DNA from: Mesorhizobium wenxiniae
Lineage (GTDB): Bacteria; Pseudomonadota; Alphaproteobacteria; Rhizobiales; Rhizobiaceae
Reading direction: 5' to 3'
NCBI RefSeq assembly: GCF_002284535.1
Contig: NZ_NPKH01000011.1
Coordinates: 1 to 64,000, forward strand
Length of the DNA stretch: 64,000 nt
Shown: positions 26,279 through 35,151 of the stretch, one piece after another
Layout of the letters: every line of letters begins with the position of its first letter
Position numbering within the stretch: the first letter of the stretch is position 1
Made by a program: the position numbers and the translations under genes
The notes under the pieces: model-generated
What the model was told of the DNA's origin: nothing
Databases searched by the model: none
Seen by the model: the letters and a program-made list of their open reading frames with translations, nothing else

Positions 26279-27718
26279 TTAGCCGGTGAACGTGTAGGCG
26301 GTCTTCACCGTGGTGTAGAACTCCGCCGCGTAGCGGCCCTGCTCGCGCGGGCCGTAGCTCGATCCCTTGCGGCCGCCGAAAGGCACATGGAAGTCGACGC
26401 CCGCCGTCGGCAGATTGACCATCACCATGCCGGCCTCCGAGTTGCGCTTGAAATGCGTGGCGTGCTTGAGGCTCGACGTGCAGATGCCCGACGTCAGCCC
26501 GAACGGCGTGTCGTTAGCCACCGCCAGCGCCTCGTCATAGTCCTTGACGCGAATGACGTTTGCGACCGGCCCGAAAATCTCCTCACGTGAAATGCGCATG
26601 GCGTTGGTGGCTTGCGTAAACAGCGCTGGTTGCAGGTAGAAGCCGCGGGTTTCGCGATCGAGCCGCTCGCCACCGAAGGCGAGATCGGCGCCTTCCTGGC
26701 GGCCGATGGCGATATAGTCTTCGTCCTGCTTCAACTGGCTCTGGTCGACGACCGGTCCGATCTGGGTTTTGGCATCGAGAGCGTCGCCGACGACCAGCTT
26801 GCCTAGGCGATCTTTCATCGCGTCGACGAAACGGTCATGGATGCCTTCGGTCACGACTAGGCGGGACGATGCCGTGCAGCGCTGGCCGGTCGAGAAGTAT
26901 GCGCCATTGATCGCACAGTCGACGGCGACGGCAAGATCTGCATCGTCGAGCACGACAAGCGGGTTCTTGCCACCCATTTCGAGCTGGAACTTGCGCATGT
27001 GCTCGACGCTGGCGGCAGCGACGCGCTTGCCGGTGCCGACCGAGCCGGTGAAGGTGATGGCATTGAGGTCAGGGCTGTCGAGCATGGCCTGGCCGACCAC
27101 CGAACCCTTGCCCATGACGAGATTGAGCACGCCTTTCGGCAGGCCGGCGCGGTGCAGGATGTCGACAATGGTCCAGGCGCTCTCCGGAACCAACTCGGCC
27201 GGTTTGAAGACGATGGTGTTGCCGTACGCCAGGGCAGGAGCGATTTTCCACGCCGGAATGGCGATCGGGAAATTCCACGGCGTGATGATGCCGACGACGC
27301 CGACCGCCTCCCGCGTGATTTCGACACCGACGCCGGGCCGCACGCTTGGAACCAGCTCGCCGGACAGGCGCAGCGTCTCACCAGCAAAGAAATCGAAGAT
27401 CTGGGCGGCCCGCACGGTCTCGCCAATGCCCTCGACCAGCGTCTTGCCTTCTTCGCGCGCCAACGCCCGGCCGATTTCATCTTTACGCGCGGTGATCTCG
27501 TCCGACGCCTTCCTCAGCACCGCATGGCGTGCCAGCGGGCCCGATCGGGACCAAGCCGGAAATGCCGCTTTCGCCGCCGCGATGGCCTGCCGGGCCTGCT
27601 CGGCGTCCCCCGACGCATATTCGCCGACCACGTCGTCGAGGTTGGACGGGTTGATGTTGCGGGAGCCGGCGTCGCCCACCCACTCGCCATCGATGAGGTT
27701 CTTTCGAAACGGGATCAT
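26279..27718 (-). CDS. Aldehyde dehydrogenase, 2,5-dioxovalerate (alpha-ketoglutarate semialdehyde) type
   Basis: 479 aa, NAD(P)-dependent. It has PWNFPIAIPAWKIAPAL (N149), the FTGSVGTGKRV loop, LEMGGKNP with general base E247, and GQRCTASSR with nucleophile C281. The C-terminal GMVMVNLPTAGVDFHVPFGG block is typical of the alpha-ketoglutaric semialdehyde dehydrogenase branch that ends non-phosphorylative sugar-acid catabolism. This branch assignment is moderate. ATG 27718 has AAGGA upstream. It is divergent from the hydroxyacid dehydrogenase gene, with about 170 bases between them. Confidence 0.85.
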   Translation of the reverse strand: MIPFRKNLIDGEWVGDAGSRNINPSNLDDVVGEYASGDAEQARQAIAAAKAAFPAWSRSGPLARHAVLRKASDEITARKDEIGRALAREEGKTLVEGIGETVRAAQIFDFFAGETLRLSGELVPSVRPGVGVEITREAVGVVGIITPWNFPIAIPAWKIAPALAYGNTIVFKPAELVPESAWTIVDILHRAGLPKGVLNLVMGKGSVVGQAMLDSPDLNAITFTGSVGTGKRVAAASVEHMRKFQLEMGGKNPLVVLDDADLAVAVDCAINGAYFSTGQRCTASSRLVVTEGIHDRFVDAMKDRLGKLVVGDALDAKTQIGPVVDQSQLKQDEDYIAIGRQEGADLAFGGERLDRETRGFYLQPALFTQATNAMRISREEIFGPVANVIRVKDYDEALAVANDTPFGLTSGICTSSLKHATHFKRNSEAGMVMVNLPTAGVDFHVPFGGRKGSSYGPREQGRYAAEFYTTVKTAYTFTG

Positions 27719-27890
27719 GTCGCTGTCTTCCTTGTCGTCCTTCGATTGCCGTCTATCTGGACCACCGGCCGCCACACCGCAAGGCCGCCGGCGGCAAAGT
27801 TCTCTTACTCGACAGGCATGTGCTAGGTGTCGAGGCGGTAAAAGTTGATTCTAGTGTTGTGCGACGCGGATCGCACCGGGAGGAACCGCC

Positions 27891-28922
27891 ATGTCCGACA
27901 GCGTGTTGCCGCTGGTGATCAGCGCGCCCGAGCCGCGCACGCTCGACCTGATTTTCACGCCCGAGGCTTTGGCGAGATTCCGCGCCAAATATCGTATCGT
28001 CGAAACGTCGCCAGAAGGCGTAGCGGCCTTGCCGGCCGACGTGCTCGCCGAGGCGCGCTACATCGTCGGCCAGCCGCCGATCGCGCCGGAGACGCTTGAC
28101 AAGATGCGAACACTGCGCTGCATCTTCAATGTCGAGAGCAACCTCATCAACAACATGCCGTATGAAACGCTGTTTTCGCGCGGCATCCATGTCGTCACCA
28201 CAGGTCTGGTGTTCGCCGAGCCGGTGGCCGAGCTCGGCCTTGCCATGGCGCTCAACCTCGCCCGCGACATCGTCGACGCCGATCTCGCCTTCCGGCAAGG
28301 CAAGGAGCTGTGGGGCGGCGACGGCAACCAGACGGCGCGGCTTCTGTCCGGTGCGGAAGTCGGCATCATCGGCTTCGGCGATCTCGGCCGTTCGCTCAAC
28401 CGGCTGCTATCGGGCTTTCGCACGCGGACAAGGGTCTTCGATCCGTGGCTGCCGCCGTCAATCCTGATCGAGAACGGCGTCGAGCCGGCTTCGCTCGACA
28501 CGGTTTTGTCGACCAGCGATTTCGTCTTCGTCGTCGCTTCCGTGACCAGCGAAAACCAGGGTTTTCTCGGTACTGGAGCCTTTGCCAGGATGCGCAAGGG
28601 AGCCGCCTTCATCCTGCTCAGCCGTGCCGGAGTGGTCGATTTTCCGGCGCTGATGGACGCCGTTCGCAGCGGCCACATCGTCGCCGCCAGCGACGTGTTT
28701 CCGGAAGAGCCGCTGGCGCAGGACCACCCTGTGCGCTCGCTGCCCGGCTTTCTGCGCTCCGCCCACCGGGCCGGCGCGCTCGACATCGCCTTCAAGCGCA
28801 TGGGCGACATGGTGCTGGAAGACATGGACCTGATCGATCGTGGCCTGCCACCGATGCGTTCAAAGCGGGCCGAACGCGAGACCGTTTCACGGATGCGTTC
28901 CAAACCTGTCGACAAGAATTAA
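27891..28922 (+). CDS. D-2-hydroxyacid dehydrogenase family protein
   Basis: 343 aa. The NAD-binding domain has GIIGFGDLGRSLNRLL (glycines 161-166) and the catalytic set is present: R245 in LLSRAGVVD, E272/E273 in DVFPEEPL, and H292 in SAHRAGA. The usual PH of the His motif reads AH. GGGAGGA lies just before the ATG. It probably reduces or oxidises a 2-keto/2-hydroxy acid in sugar-acid metabolism. The tail of about 45 residues after the His is longer than usual and polar. Confidence 0.8.
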   Translation: MSDSVLPLVISAPEPRTLDLIFTPEALARFRAKYRIVETSPEGVAALPADVLAEARYIVGQPPIAPETLDKMRTLRCIFNVESNLINNMPYETLFSRGIHVVTTGLVFAEPVAELGLAMALNLARDIVDADLAFRQGKELWGGDGNQTARLLSGAEVGIIGFGDLGRSLNRLLSGFRTRTRVFDPWLPPSILIENGVEPASLDTVLSTSDFVFVVASVTSENQGFLGTGAFARMRKGAAFILLSRAGVVDFPALMDAVRSGHIVAASDVFPEEPLAQDHPVRSLPGFLRSAHRAGALDIAFKRMGDMVLEDMDLIDRGLPPMRSKRAERETVSRMRSKPVDKN

Positions 28923-28953
28923 AGCCGTCCATCCCAGCGCCTGCACGGGTTTC

Positions 28954-29439
28954 TCAGATGGTGAATGACCAGAACAGGCAGGCCAGCGTCGCTGCGGCGA
29001 AGACGACAAAGACCAGGCTTCTCAGCAGGATGTTGCGGCGCAGCTCATTCATGAAGAGATGGCATCCGACGACGGCTGCGACAAACAGGAAGCGCCAATT
29101 CAGCAGTGCCGGCAGGATATTGCTTCGATCGAAAGCCCATCTGGCGGCGAGGCAACCAATGATAGCCGCGAACAGCACGATGACTGTCCAGAAGACCGCA
29201 TCCGCGGCGTTCGTCAGGACGACGCCCGCGGCCCTGATCGGCAGGATCATCATCAGCAGCGCGCTGAAGAAATACACGGCCGCGAGCGGGATAAACGTTC
29301 CGGCATCGGCGACGTCGTCCAGGCGTTTTGCGCCGATCGCACCATAAGGATAGCCATGCCTGGCCACTGCCAGGCTGAGAGCCATCAGCAAAGCCGTCAA
29401 TATGGCCACCAATGCGAATGAAGTGAGGGCTTTGCTCAT
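28954..29439 (-). CDS. Small integral membrane protein, unknown function
   Basis: 161 aa from ATG 29439 (MSKALTSFALVAI), with CAGGACC upstream. Four or five hydrophobic segments are visible, among them ALTSFALVAILTALLMAL, FIPLAAVYFFSALLMMILPI, AVFWTVIVLFAAIIGCLAA and SLVFVVFAAATLACLFW. No catalytic motif is seen. It is not recognised. It follows nasA on the same strand after about 100 bases, so it may be at the tail of the nitrate operon. The frame is open to 29622 but overlaps nasA there. Confidence 0.6.
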   Translation of the reverse strand: MSKALTSFALVAILTALLMALSLAVARHGYPYGAIGAKRLDDVADAGTFIPLAAVYFFSALLMMILPIRAAGVVLTNAADAVFWTVIVLFAAIIGCLAARWAFDRSNILPALLNWRFLFVAAVVGCHLFMNELRRNILLRSLVFVVFAAATLACLFWSFTI

Positions 29440-29542
29440 AAGGGTCCTGTTCGGAACGAATCGAATAAGGACGTTGGTAGCCCATGGTTTGTAAATTGCT
29501 GGTAAGCGGCGAGGCTCGGTGTGCCCGAGTTTCTCAACGCCC

Positions 29543-32344
29543 TCACTCCGCCGCTTGAAGCCGTCGCGCCTCGATGATGGTCCTGATCTCGGCGCGGCAG
29601 GAGCCGCAGTTCGTGCCGGCATGCAAGGTGGCGCCGATCGCTTCGACGCTTACGCAGCCGCCGCGCACCGCGTCCGCGATCTGATTGGCGCCGACCCCGA
29701 AACAGGAGCAGACGACGGCGCCACGATCGACGGCATTGCCGCCCGGCCGCCCAGCCACGATCGCCAGCCGTCCGCGCCGATTGGCATGGTCCGCGCTCAA
29801 CTGCTCCACGGCCCAGCTGCGAGACACCGCGACCGGCTTGGGCGCAAGATAGAGCGCGCCAGCCAACCGGCTGCCGGCGAAACGGGCGAAGCGATAGTGC
29901 CCGCCGGCGACGTCATGATAGGCGAGCGTCTCGCCTAGCGCGTCCGCGCCAAAAAGCGAGGCTGCGAAAGCCGTCCAGTCCCGCCCAGCTTCCAGCGCAA
30001 ACTCAAGGCGCCAGCCGGCGGCGCAGCGGGCGAGGCTCCAATAATCGGCGTCGATCGAGGCCGGCCGTTCGGCAAGCACCGCGAAGCCGAAGGCGGCGGC
30101 AGCGAAGCGTTCGACGCGGGCGGCAATATTCTTCGAGGCCGGCTGGCCTGAAATCGCATCGGTGATGGGCGCCACCAGCGCATCAACGCGAGCGCGCGCG
30201 GAGAACTGGTCCGTCCAGTGCATCGGCACGAAGATCGAGCCTGACCGCTGCCGCGCTGTCACCAGCGCGCGAACCAGCACCTCACCGTGCACAGTCGAGA
30301 CGCGGACGATGTCGGCGTCGCCGATACCGAAATGCTGCGCATCCGCCGGGTGGATTTCGACGAAAGGCTCGGCCATGTGCTGAGACAGGCGCTGGCTCTT
30401 GCCGGTCCGCGTCATGGTGTGCCAGTGGTCGCGAACGCGTCCGGTGTTGAGGATCAGCGGATAGTCCGGACTGGTGCGGTTGTGTGCGGTCGGGTGGATG
30501 GCGATGAAACGCGCCTTGCGGTCGGGCGTGTAGTAGCCGCCATTGGCGAAGAAGCGGATACCCTCCCCCTTGAGGGGAGGGTCGGCGAGCGAGCTCTGCG
30601 CAGCAAGGCGAGAGAGCCGGGGTGGGGGCGGAGAGGCTCCACGGACCCCACCCCGTCCCGCTTGTTTCGCTTCGCTCAACGCGCGCGCCGACCCGCCCCT
30701 CGAGGGGGAGGGTGAGGCCGGTGCTGGCCATTGGAATGGCGCCAACTCCTCGTAGGTCTCCGCGTCAACACCGGCGTACGCGCCTATATCAAAATCGCGG
30801 GCGCCGTCATTCTCGAAGGCCGACAGCGCTGCATGTTCAGCGAAAATCGCGGCCGGCGACGCATACGAAAACGCCTCGGCAATCCCCATCCGCTTGGCCA
30901 CTTCGGCGATGATCCACCAATCGGCTCTTGCCTCGCCGGGCACCGGCAAAAAGGCGCGTTGGCGCGAGATGCGGCGCTCCGAATTGGTTACGCTGCCGTC
31001 CTTCTCGCCCCATGCGGCGGCGGGCAGCCGGACATGGGCGTGGCGGACCGTGTCGGTCATGGCCAGCACGTCCGACACCACGACAAAAGGGCAGGCCTTG
31101 ATCGCCGCCTCGACGGCATCGGCATCCGGCATCGAATCGACCGGGTTGGTCGCCATGATCCACAGCGCCCGGATACGCCCGTCGGCCACCGCCTGGAACA
31201 TCTCGACCGCCTTCAAGCCGGGTTTTTCGGCGATGGCAGGCGCGCTCCAGAAGCGCTGCACGCGGCCGCGGTGTTCGGGGTTTTCGATCTCCATATGGGC
31301 GGCCAGCATGTTGGCCAGGCCGCCAACCTCGCGGCCGCCCATGGCGTTGGGCTGGCCGGTCACCGAAAACGGCCCGGTGCCGGGCTTGCCGATGCGGCCG
31401 GTGGCGAGATGGCAATTGATGATGGCGTTGACCTTGTCGGTGCCCGAGGACGACTGGTTCACGCCCTGGCTATAGACGGTCACCGTTTTCGCCGTCGCGG
31501 CAAACAGGCTGTAGAAGCGGACAAGCTCGTCCTCGCCGAGGCCCGTGGCCGCGGCGATGCCGGCAAGGTCGAGCGCGGAAGCGGTAGTCGCGCCTTCGAA
31601 GCCCGTCGTATGTGCAGCGATATAGGCGCGGTCCAGAGCGTCATTTTTGCCAAGATAGGCGAGCAGGCCGGTGAACAGCGCGACGTCGCCATCGGGCGCG
31701 ATCGCCAGATGCATGTCGGCGAGATCTGAGGTCATGGTGCGGCGCGGGTCGATCAGCACCACCTTCATCTCGGGTCTTTTTTCCCGGGCCGCGGCGATGC
31801 GCTGGTAGAGCACCGGATGGCACCAGGCGAGATTGGAGCCGACCAGCACGATCAGGTCGGCAAGCTCCAGATCCTCGTAACTGCCCGGCACTGTGTCGGA
31901 GCCGAAGGCGCGGCGGTGGCCGGCAACCGACGAAGCCATGCACAGGCGCGAATTGGTGTCGATATTGGCCGAGCCGATAAACCCCTTCATCAGCTTGTTG
32001 GCGACGTAATAGTCTTCGGTCAGCAACTGGCCGGAGACGTAGAAGGCGACCGCGTCGGAGCCGTGCTCGGCGATAGTCCGCGAAAAGGTCGAGGCGACGA
32101 GGTCGAGCGCTTCGTCCCAGCCGGTGCGGCGACCGTGGATCTCCGGATAGAGCAGCCGGCCGTCGAGGTCGATCGTCTCGGCCAGCGCCGAGCCCTTGGA
32201 GCAGAGCCGGCCGAAATTCGCCGGATGGTCTGGGTCGCCGCGAACGGTTATTTCGCCATCCGCGGCGACCTTCGCCAGCACGCCGCAACCCACCCCGCAA
32301 TAGGGGCAGGTGGTCCTCACCTCGCGCGCTTCGTCGATCTTCAT
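29543..32344 (-). CDS. nasA: Assimilatory nitrate reductase catalytic subunit, carrying an in-frame palindromic insert
   Basis: 933 aa. It reduces nitrate to nitrite in the cytoplasm. The N-terminal [4Fe-4S] site is C13, C16, C20 and C48 (TCPYCGVGCGVLAK, GRLCSKGSAL). The Mo-bisMGD domains follow (SNLAWCHPVLYQRI, SQGVNQSSSGTDKVNA, GQPNAMGGREVGG). The C-terminus has a BFD-type [2Fe-2S] domain (VVCSCFGVGANQIADAV, TNCGSCRAEI). Residues about 540-595 are a Pro/Ser/Arg-rich stretch encoded by a palindromic repeat element inserted without breaking the frame; the normal sequence seems to resume at RFFANGGYYTPD. It follows nirD directly in narK-nirB-nirD-nasA. Confidence 0.93.
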   Translation of the reverse strand: MKIDEAREVRTTCPYCGVGCGVLAKVAADGEITVRGDPDHPANFGRLCSKGSALAETIDLDGRLLYPEIHGRRTGWDEALDLVASTFSRTIAEHGSDAVAFYVSGQLLTEDYYVANKLMKGFIGSANIDTNSRLCMASSVAGHRRAFGSDTVPGSYEDLELADLIVLVGSNLAWCHPVLYQRIAAAREKRPEMKVVLIDPRRTMTSDLADMHLAIAPDGDVALFTGLLAYLGKNDALDRAYIAAHTTGFEGATTASALDLAGIAAATGLGEDELVRFYSLFAATAKTVTVYSQGVNQSSSGTDKVNAIINCHLATGRIGKPGTGPFSVTGQPNAMGGREVGGLANMLAAHMEIENPEHRGRVQRFWSAPAIAEKPGLKAVEMFQAVADGRIRALWIMATNPVDSMPDADAVEAAIKACPFVVVSDVLAMTDTVRHAHVRLPAAAWGEKDGSVTNSERRISRQRAFLPVPGEARADWWIIAEVAKRMGIAEAFSYASPAAIFAEHAALSAFENDGARDFDIGAYAGVDAETYEELAPFQWPAPASPSPSRGGSARALSEAKQAGRGGVRGASPPPPRLSRLAAQSSLADPPLKGEGIRFFANGGYYTPDRKARFIAIHPTAHNRTSPDYPLILNTGRVRDHWHTMTRTGKSQRLSQHMAEPFVEIHPADAQHFGIGDADIVRVSTVHGEVLVRALVTARQRSGSIFVPMHWTDQFSARARVDALVAPITDAISGQPASKNIAARVERFAAAAFGFAVLAERPASIDADYWSLARCAAGWRLEFALEAGRDWTAFAASLFGADALGETLAYHDVAGGHYRFARFAGSRLAGALYLAPKPVAVSRSWAVEQLSADHANRRGRLAIVAGRPGGNAVDRGAVVCSCFGVGANQIADAVRGGCVSVEAIGATLHAGTNCGSCRAEIRTIIEARRLQAAE
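30560..30713. repeat. Palindromic repeat element inserted in the nasA coding sequence
   Basis: Two 28-base arms, 30560-30587 and 30686-30713, are inverted repeats matching at 26 of 28 positions (ACCCTCCCCCT and GGTCGGCG are shared). The middle contains GGGGTGGGGG and its near complement. Short G/C-rich palindromes of this look are scattered in many rhizobial genomes, usually between genes; that is recollection, not a search. Here the element lies within a gene and is read through as about 55 codons. Only one copy is in the window. Confidence 0.8.
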
Positions 32345-32346
32345 GC

Positions 32347-32679
32347 TCAGGCCGCGCGGCTGGCCAGCGCTTCCAGCGCAATGAACAGACGCTCGCCCTC
32401 GATCCGCACCGGAACGGTGCGCACCGCACCTTCGTCAGCGCCGAGCGCCTTGCCGGTCTCCAGCGAGATCACCCAATTGTGCAGGGGACAGGTGACCGCC
32501 GCGCCGTGGACGATGCCCTGCGAGAGCGGCCCGCCCTTGTGCGGACAATGGTCCTCGATGGCGAAGACCTGGTCCTCCGCGGTGCGGAAGACGGCGATCT
32601 TGCCTTGCGGCGTGGCGACGCAGCGCGCGCCACGACGCGGAATGTCGGAGAGGGAGCCGATTGATACCCAGTTCATCAT
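32347..32679 (-). CDS. nirD: Nitrite reductase (NADH) small subunit
   Basis: 110 aa, Rieske-type protein that partners NirB. The [2Fe-2S] ligands are C45 and H47 in DHCPHKGGPL and C64 and H67 in VTCPLHNWVI. GGAG precedes ATG 32679 by seven bases, and only two bases separate it from the nirB stop. nasA starts just after its stop. The family lacks the cluster in some enterics, but the ligands are intact here. Confidence 0.93.
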   Translation of the reverse strand: MMNWVSIGSLSDIPRRGARCVATPQGKIAVFRTAEDQVFAIEDHCPHKGGPLSQGIVHGAAVTCPLHNWVISLETGKALGADEGAVRTVPVRIEGERLFIALEALASRAA

Positions 32680-32681
32680 GA

Positions 32682-35132
32682 TCACTCCGCCGCCTGCGCG
32701 AATCCGACCGAAGCCATCGGCCGGAACTCGTGCTTGTCTTTGCCGGAAACGCGCTCCGACCAAGGGTCGACCTGCGCGAATTTCTGCGAAAAGACGAAGC
32801 GGTCGAAATACGCCTTGCGCTTCTCGCCATCGTCCATGATCTGGCGCTTGATCTCGGCGATGCCGATGCGCTTGGCCCATTTGTAAATGCGCTCGAGATA
32901 ACGGCCCTGCTCGCGATACATTTGCGTCAGCGCCACGATATGCTCGAGCGCCTCGTCCTCGGTCTTGACCAGGCCGAGCACCTCTGTGCCCTTGATGTCG
33001 AGGCCGGCAGCACCGGCGAAATGGATCTCGTAACCAGAATCGACGCAGATCACGCCGACATCCTTGCAGGTTGCTTCCGCACAGTTCCTGGGGCAGCCCG
33101 AGACCGCCATCTTGACCTTGGCGGGCGTCCACGAACCCCACATGAATTTCTCGATGCGGACACCGAACCCCGTCGAATCCTGGGTGCCGAAGCGGCACCA
33201 GTCCGAACCGACGCAGGTCTTCACCGTGCGCAGTCCCTTGGCATAGGCGTGGCCGGAGACGAAGCCGGCCTGGCCGAGATCGGCCCACACCGCCGGCAGG
33301 TCTTCCTTGCGGATGCCGAGCATATCGATGCGCTGTCCGCCGGTAACCTTGACCATCGGGATCTCGAACTTGTCGACGACGTCGGCGATGGCGCGCAGTT
33401 CGGCGGCATTGGTGACGCCACCCCACATGCGCGGCACCACAGAATAGGTGCCGTCCTTCTGGATGTTGGCGTGAACGCGCTCGTTGATGAAGCGCGACTG
33501 GTAGTCGTCGGCATACTCGTCCGGCCAGTCGCAGACGAGATAGTAGTTGAGCGCCGGCCGGCATTTGGCGCAGCCGCAGGAGGTCTTCCATTCCAGCTCC
33601 TGCATGACGGCGGGAATGGTCTTCAGGCTCTTCGCCTTGATCAGTCGGCGGACCTCGTCATGGCCGAGCGTGGTGCAGCCGCACATCGGCTGCACCGCCG
33701 CCGGATTGTATTTGTCGCCGATGGTCAGCACCATCAGCTTTTCGACCAGCCCGGTGCAGGAGCCGCAGGAAGCGGACGCCTTGGTGTGGGCACGCACGTC
33801 GTCGAGCGAGGTCAGGCCCTTCCCCGTGATCGCGCCGGTGATCTTTCCCTTGCAAACGCCGTTGCAGCCGCAGATTTCCGCATCATCCGGCAAGGCTGCA
33901 ACGGCCGCCATAGGGTCCAGGGAGGCGCCTCCCTGGTATGACTGGCCGAAGATAAGCGTGTCGCGCATTTGCGATATGTCGGTCTGCTTCTTTTTGAGGT
34001 CGTTGAACCAAGCACCATCCGCCGTCTCGCCGTAGAGCACGGTGCCGATGATGCGGTCATTCCTGAGCACCAGGCGCTTGTAGACGCCGGCCGCGGCATC
34101 GCGCAGCACGATCTCCTGGCGGTCCTCGCCCTCGGCAAAGTCGCCGAGCGAGAACAGCTCGATGCCGGTAACCTTGAGCTTGGTCGGCGTGTCCGAATGG
34201 ACGAAGGCGGCGGCCACGTCGCCGGCCAACTGGCTGGCGGCGACACGCGCCATCTCATAGAGCGGTGCGACCAGGCCGTAGACCATGCCGTTGACCTCGG
34301 CGCATTCGCCCAGCGCGAAGATGTCGGGGTCGTTGCTGCGCATGCCGGCATCGACGACGATGCCGCGATTGACGGCAATACCGGCCTCTTTGGCGAGACC
34401 GGCGTTCGGCCTTATGCCCACCGCCATCACCACCAGCGTCGCCGGGATGATGGTGCCGTCGGCGAGTTCCACCTGCCCGACCTTGCCGTTGCCCGTGATC
34501 GCCTGGGTGTTGGCTTTGGTGATGACCTTGATGCCGCGCTGTTCGACCGCGCGCTGCAGGAGATAGCCGGCGGCCGGATCGAGCTGTCGTTCCATCAGCG
34601 TCGGCATGACATGCAGCACGGTGACGTCCATGCCCTGCGCGTTCAGGCCCGCAGCCGCCTCCAGCCCGAGCAGGCCGCCACCGATAACCACGGCCTTGGC
34701 CCGTGACTGCGCGGCCAGCATCATCGCCCGAACGTCATCGAGATCGCGATAGGTCAGCACGCCGGGCAGATCATGGCCGGGCACCGGGATGATAAACGGC
34801 ACCGAGCCGGTGGCGATGACGAGCTTATCGTAAGGCTCGGTCACGCCATGATCGGAGGTGACGGTCTTTGCCTGCCGGTCGATGGCGACGATCTTGTGGC
34901 CCTTGTAGAGGGTGATCCCGTGCTTGATGTACCAGCCATCGCCATGGATGATGATCTCCTCATAATCCTTTTCGCCTGACAGAACCGGCGACAGCATGAT
35001 GCGGTCGTAGTTCACGCGCGGCTCGGCGTTGAAGATGGTGACCTGGTAGAGGTCCGGCGCCTTTTCCAGCAGGTGCTCCAGCATGCGCCCGGGGGCCATG
35101 CCGTTGCCGATGATGACGAGTTTTTCGGTCAT
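32682..35132 (-). CDS. nirB: Assimilatory nitrite reductase (NADH) large subunit
   Basis: 816 aa. It reduces nitrite to ammonium with NADH. The N-terminal flavoprotein domain has LVIIGNGMAPGRMLEHLLE and the later VVIGGGLLGLEAAAGL. The middle has BFD-type [2Fe-2S] cysteines (ICGCNGVCKG, SASCGSCTGL) and a further SCGCAKC. The C-terminal sirohaem/[4Fe-4S] domain has KTCVGSDWCRFGTQDS and VSGCPRNCAEAT. ATG 35132 gives the conserved N-terminus; the frame is open further upstream, into narK. It sits between narK and nirD. Confidence 0.95.
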   Translation of the reverse strand: MTEKLVIIGNGMAPGRMLEHLLEKAPDLYQVTIFNAEPRVNYDRIMLSPVLSGEKDYEEIIIHGDGWYIKHGITLYKGHKIVAIDRQAKTVTSDHGVTEPYDKLVIATGSVPFIIPVPGHDLPGVLTYRDLDDVRAMMLAAQSRAKAVVIGGGLLGLEAAAGLNAQGMDVTVLHVMPTLMERQLDPAAGYLLQRAVEQRGIKVITKANTQAITGNGKVGQVELADGTIIPATLVVMAVGIRPNAGLAKEAGIAVNRGIVVDAGMRSNDPDIFALGECAEVNGMVYGLVAPLYEMARVAASQLAGDVAAAFVHSDTPTKLKVTGIELFSLGDFAEGEDRQEIVLRDAAAGVYKRLVLRNDRIIGTVLYGETADGAWFNDLKKKQTDISQMRDTLIFGQSYQGGASLDPMAAVAALPDDAEICGCNGVCKGKITGAITGKGLTSLDDVRAHTKASASCGSCTGLVEKLMVLTIGDKYNPAAVQPMCGCTTLGHDEVRRLIKAKSLKTIPAVMQELEWKTSCGCAKCRPALNYYLVCDWPDEYADDYQSRFINERVHANIQKDGTYSVVPRMWGGVTNAAELRAIADVVDKFEIPMVKVTGGQRIDMLGIRKEDLPAVWADLGQAGFVSGHAYAKGLRTVKTCVGSDWCRFGTQDSTGFGVRIEKFMWGSWTPAKVKMAVSGCPRNCAEATCKDVGVICVDSGYEIHFAGAAGLDIKGTEVLGLVKTEDEALEHIVALTQMYREQGRYLERIYKWAKRIGIAEIKRQIMDDGEKRKAYFDRFVFSQKFAQVDPWSERVSGKDKHEFRPMASVGFAQAAE

Positions 35133-35151
35133 GTCCTGATCCACTCCGGTC

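Noticed and set aside
30560..30713. The palindrome in nasA as a transcription terminator
   Set aside because: It is inside a coding region read through without a U tract, and a transposable palindromic repeat explains the arms better.
32347..33591. A 414-codon frame ending in nirD
   Set aside because: Only the last 110 codons are nirD; the rest is the wrong frame of nirB.
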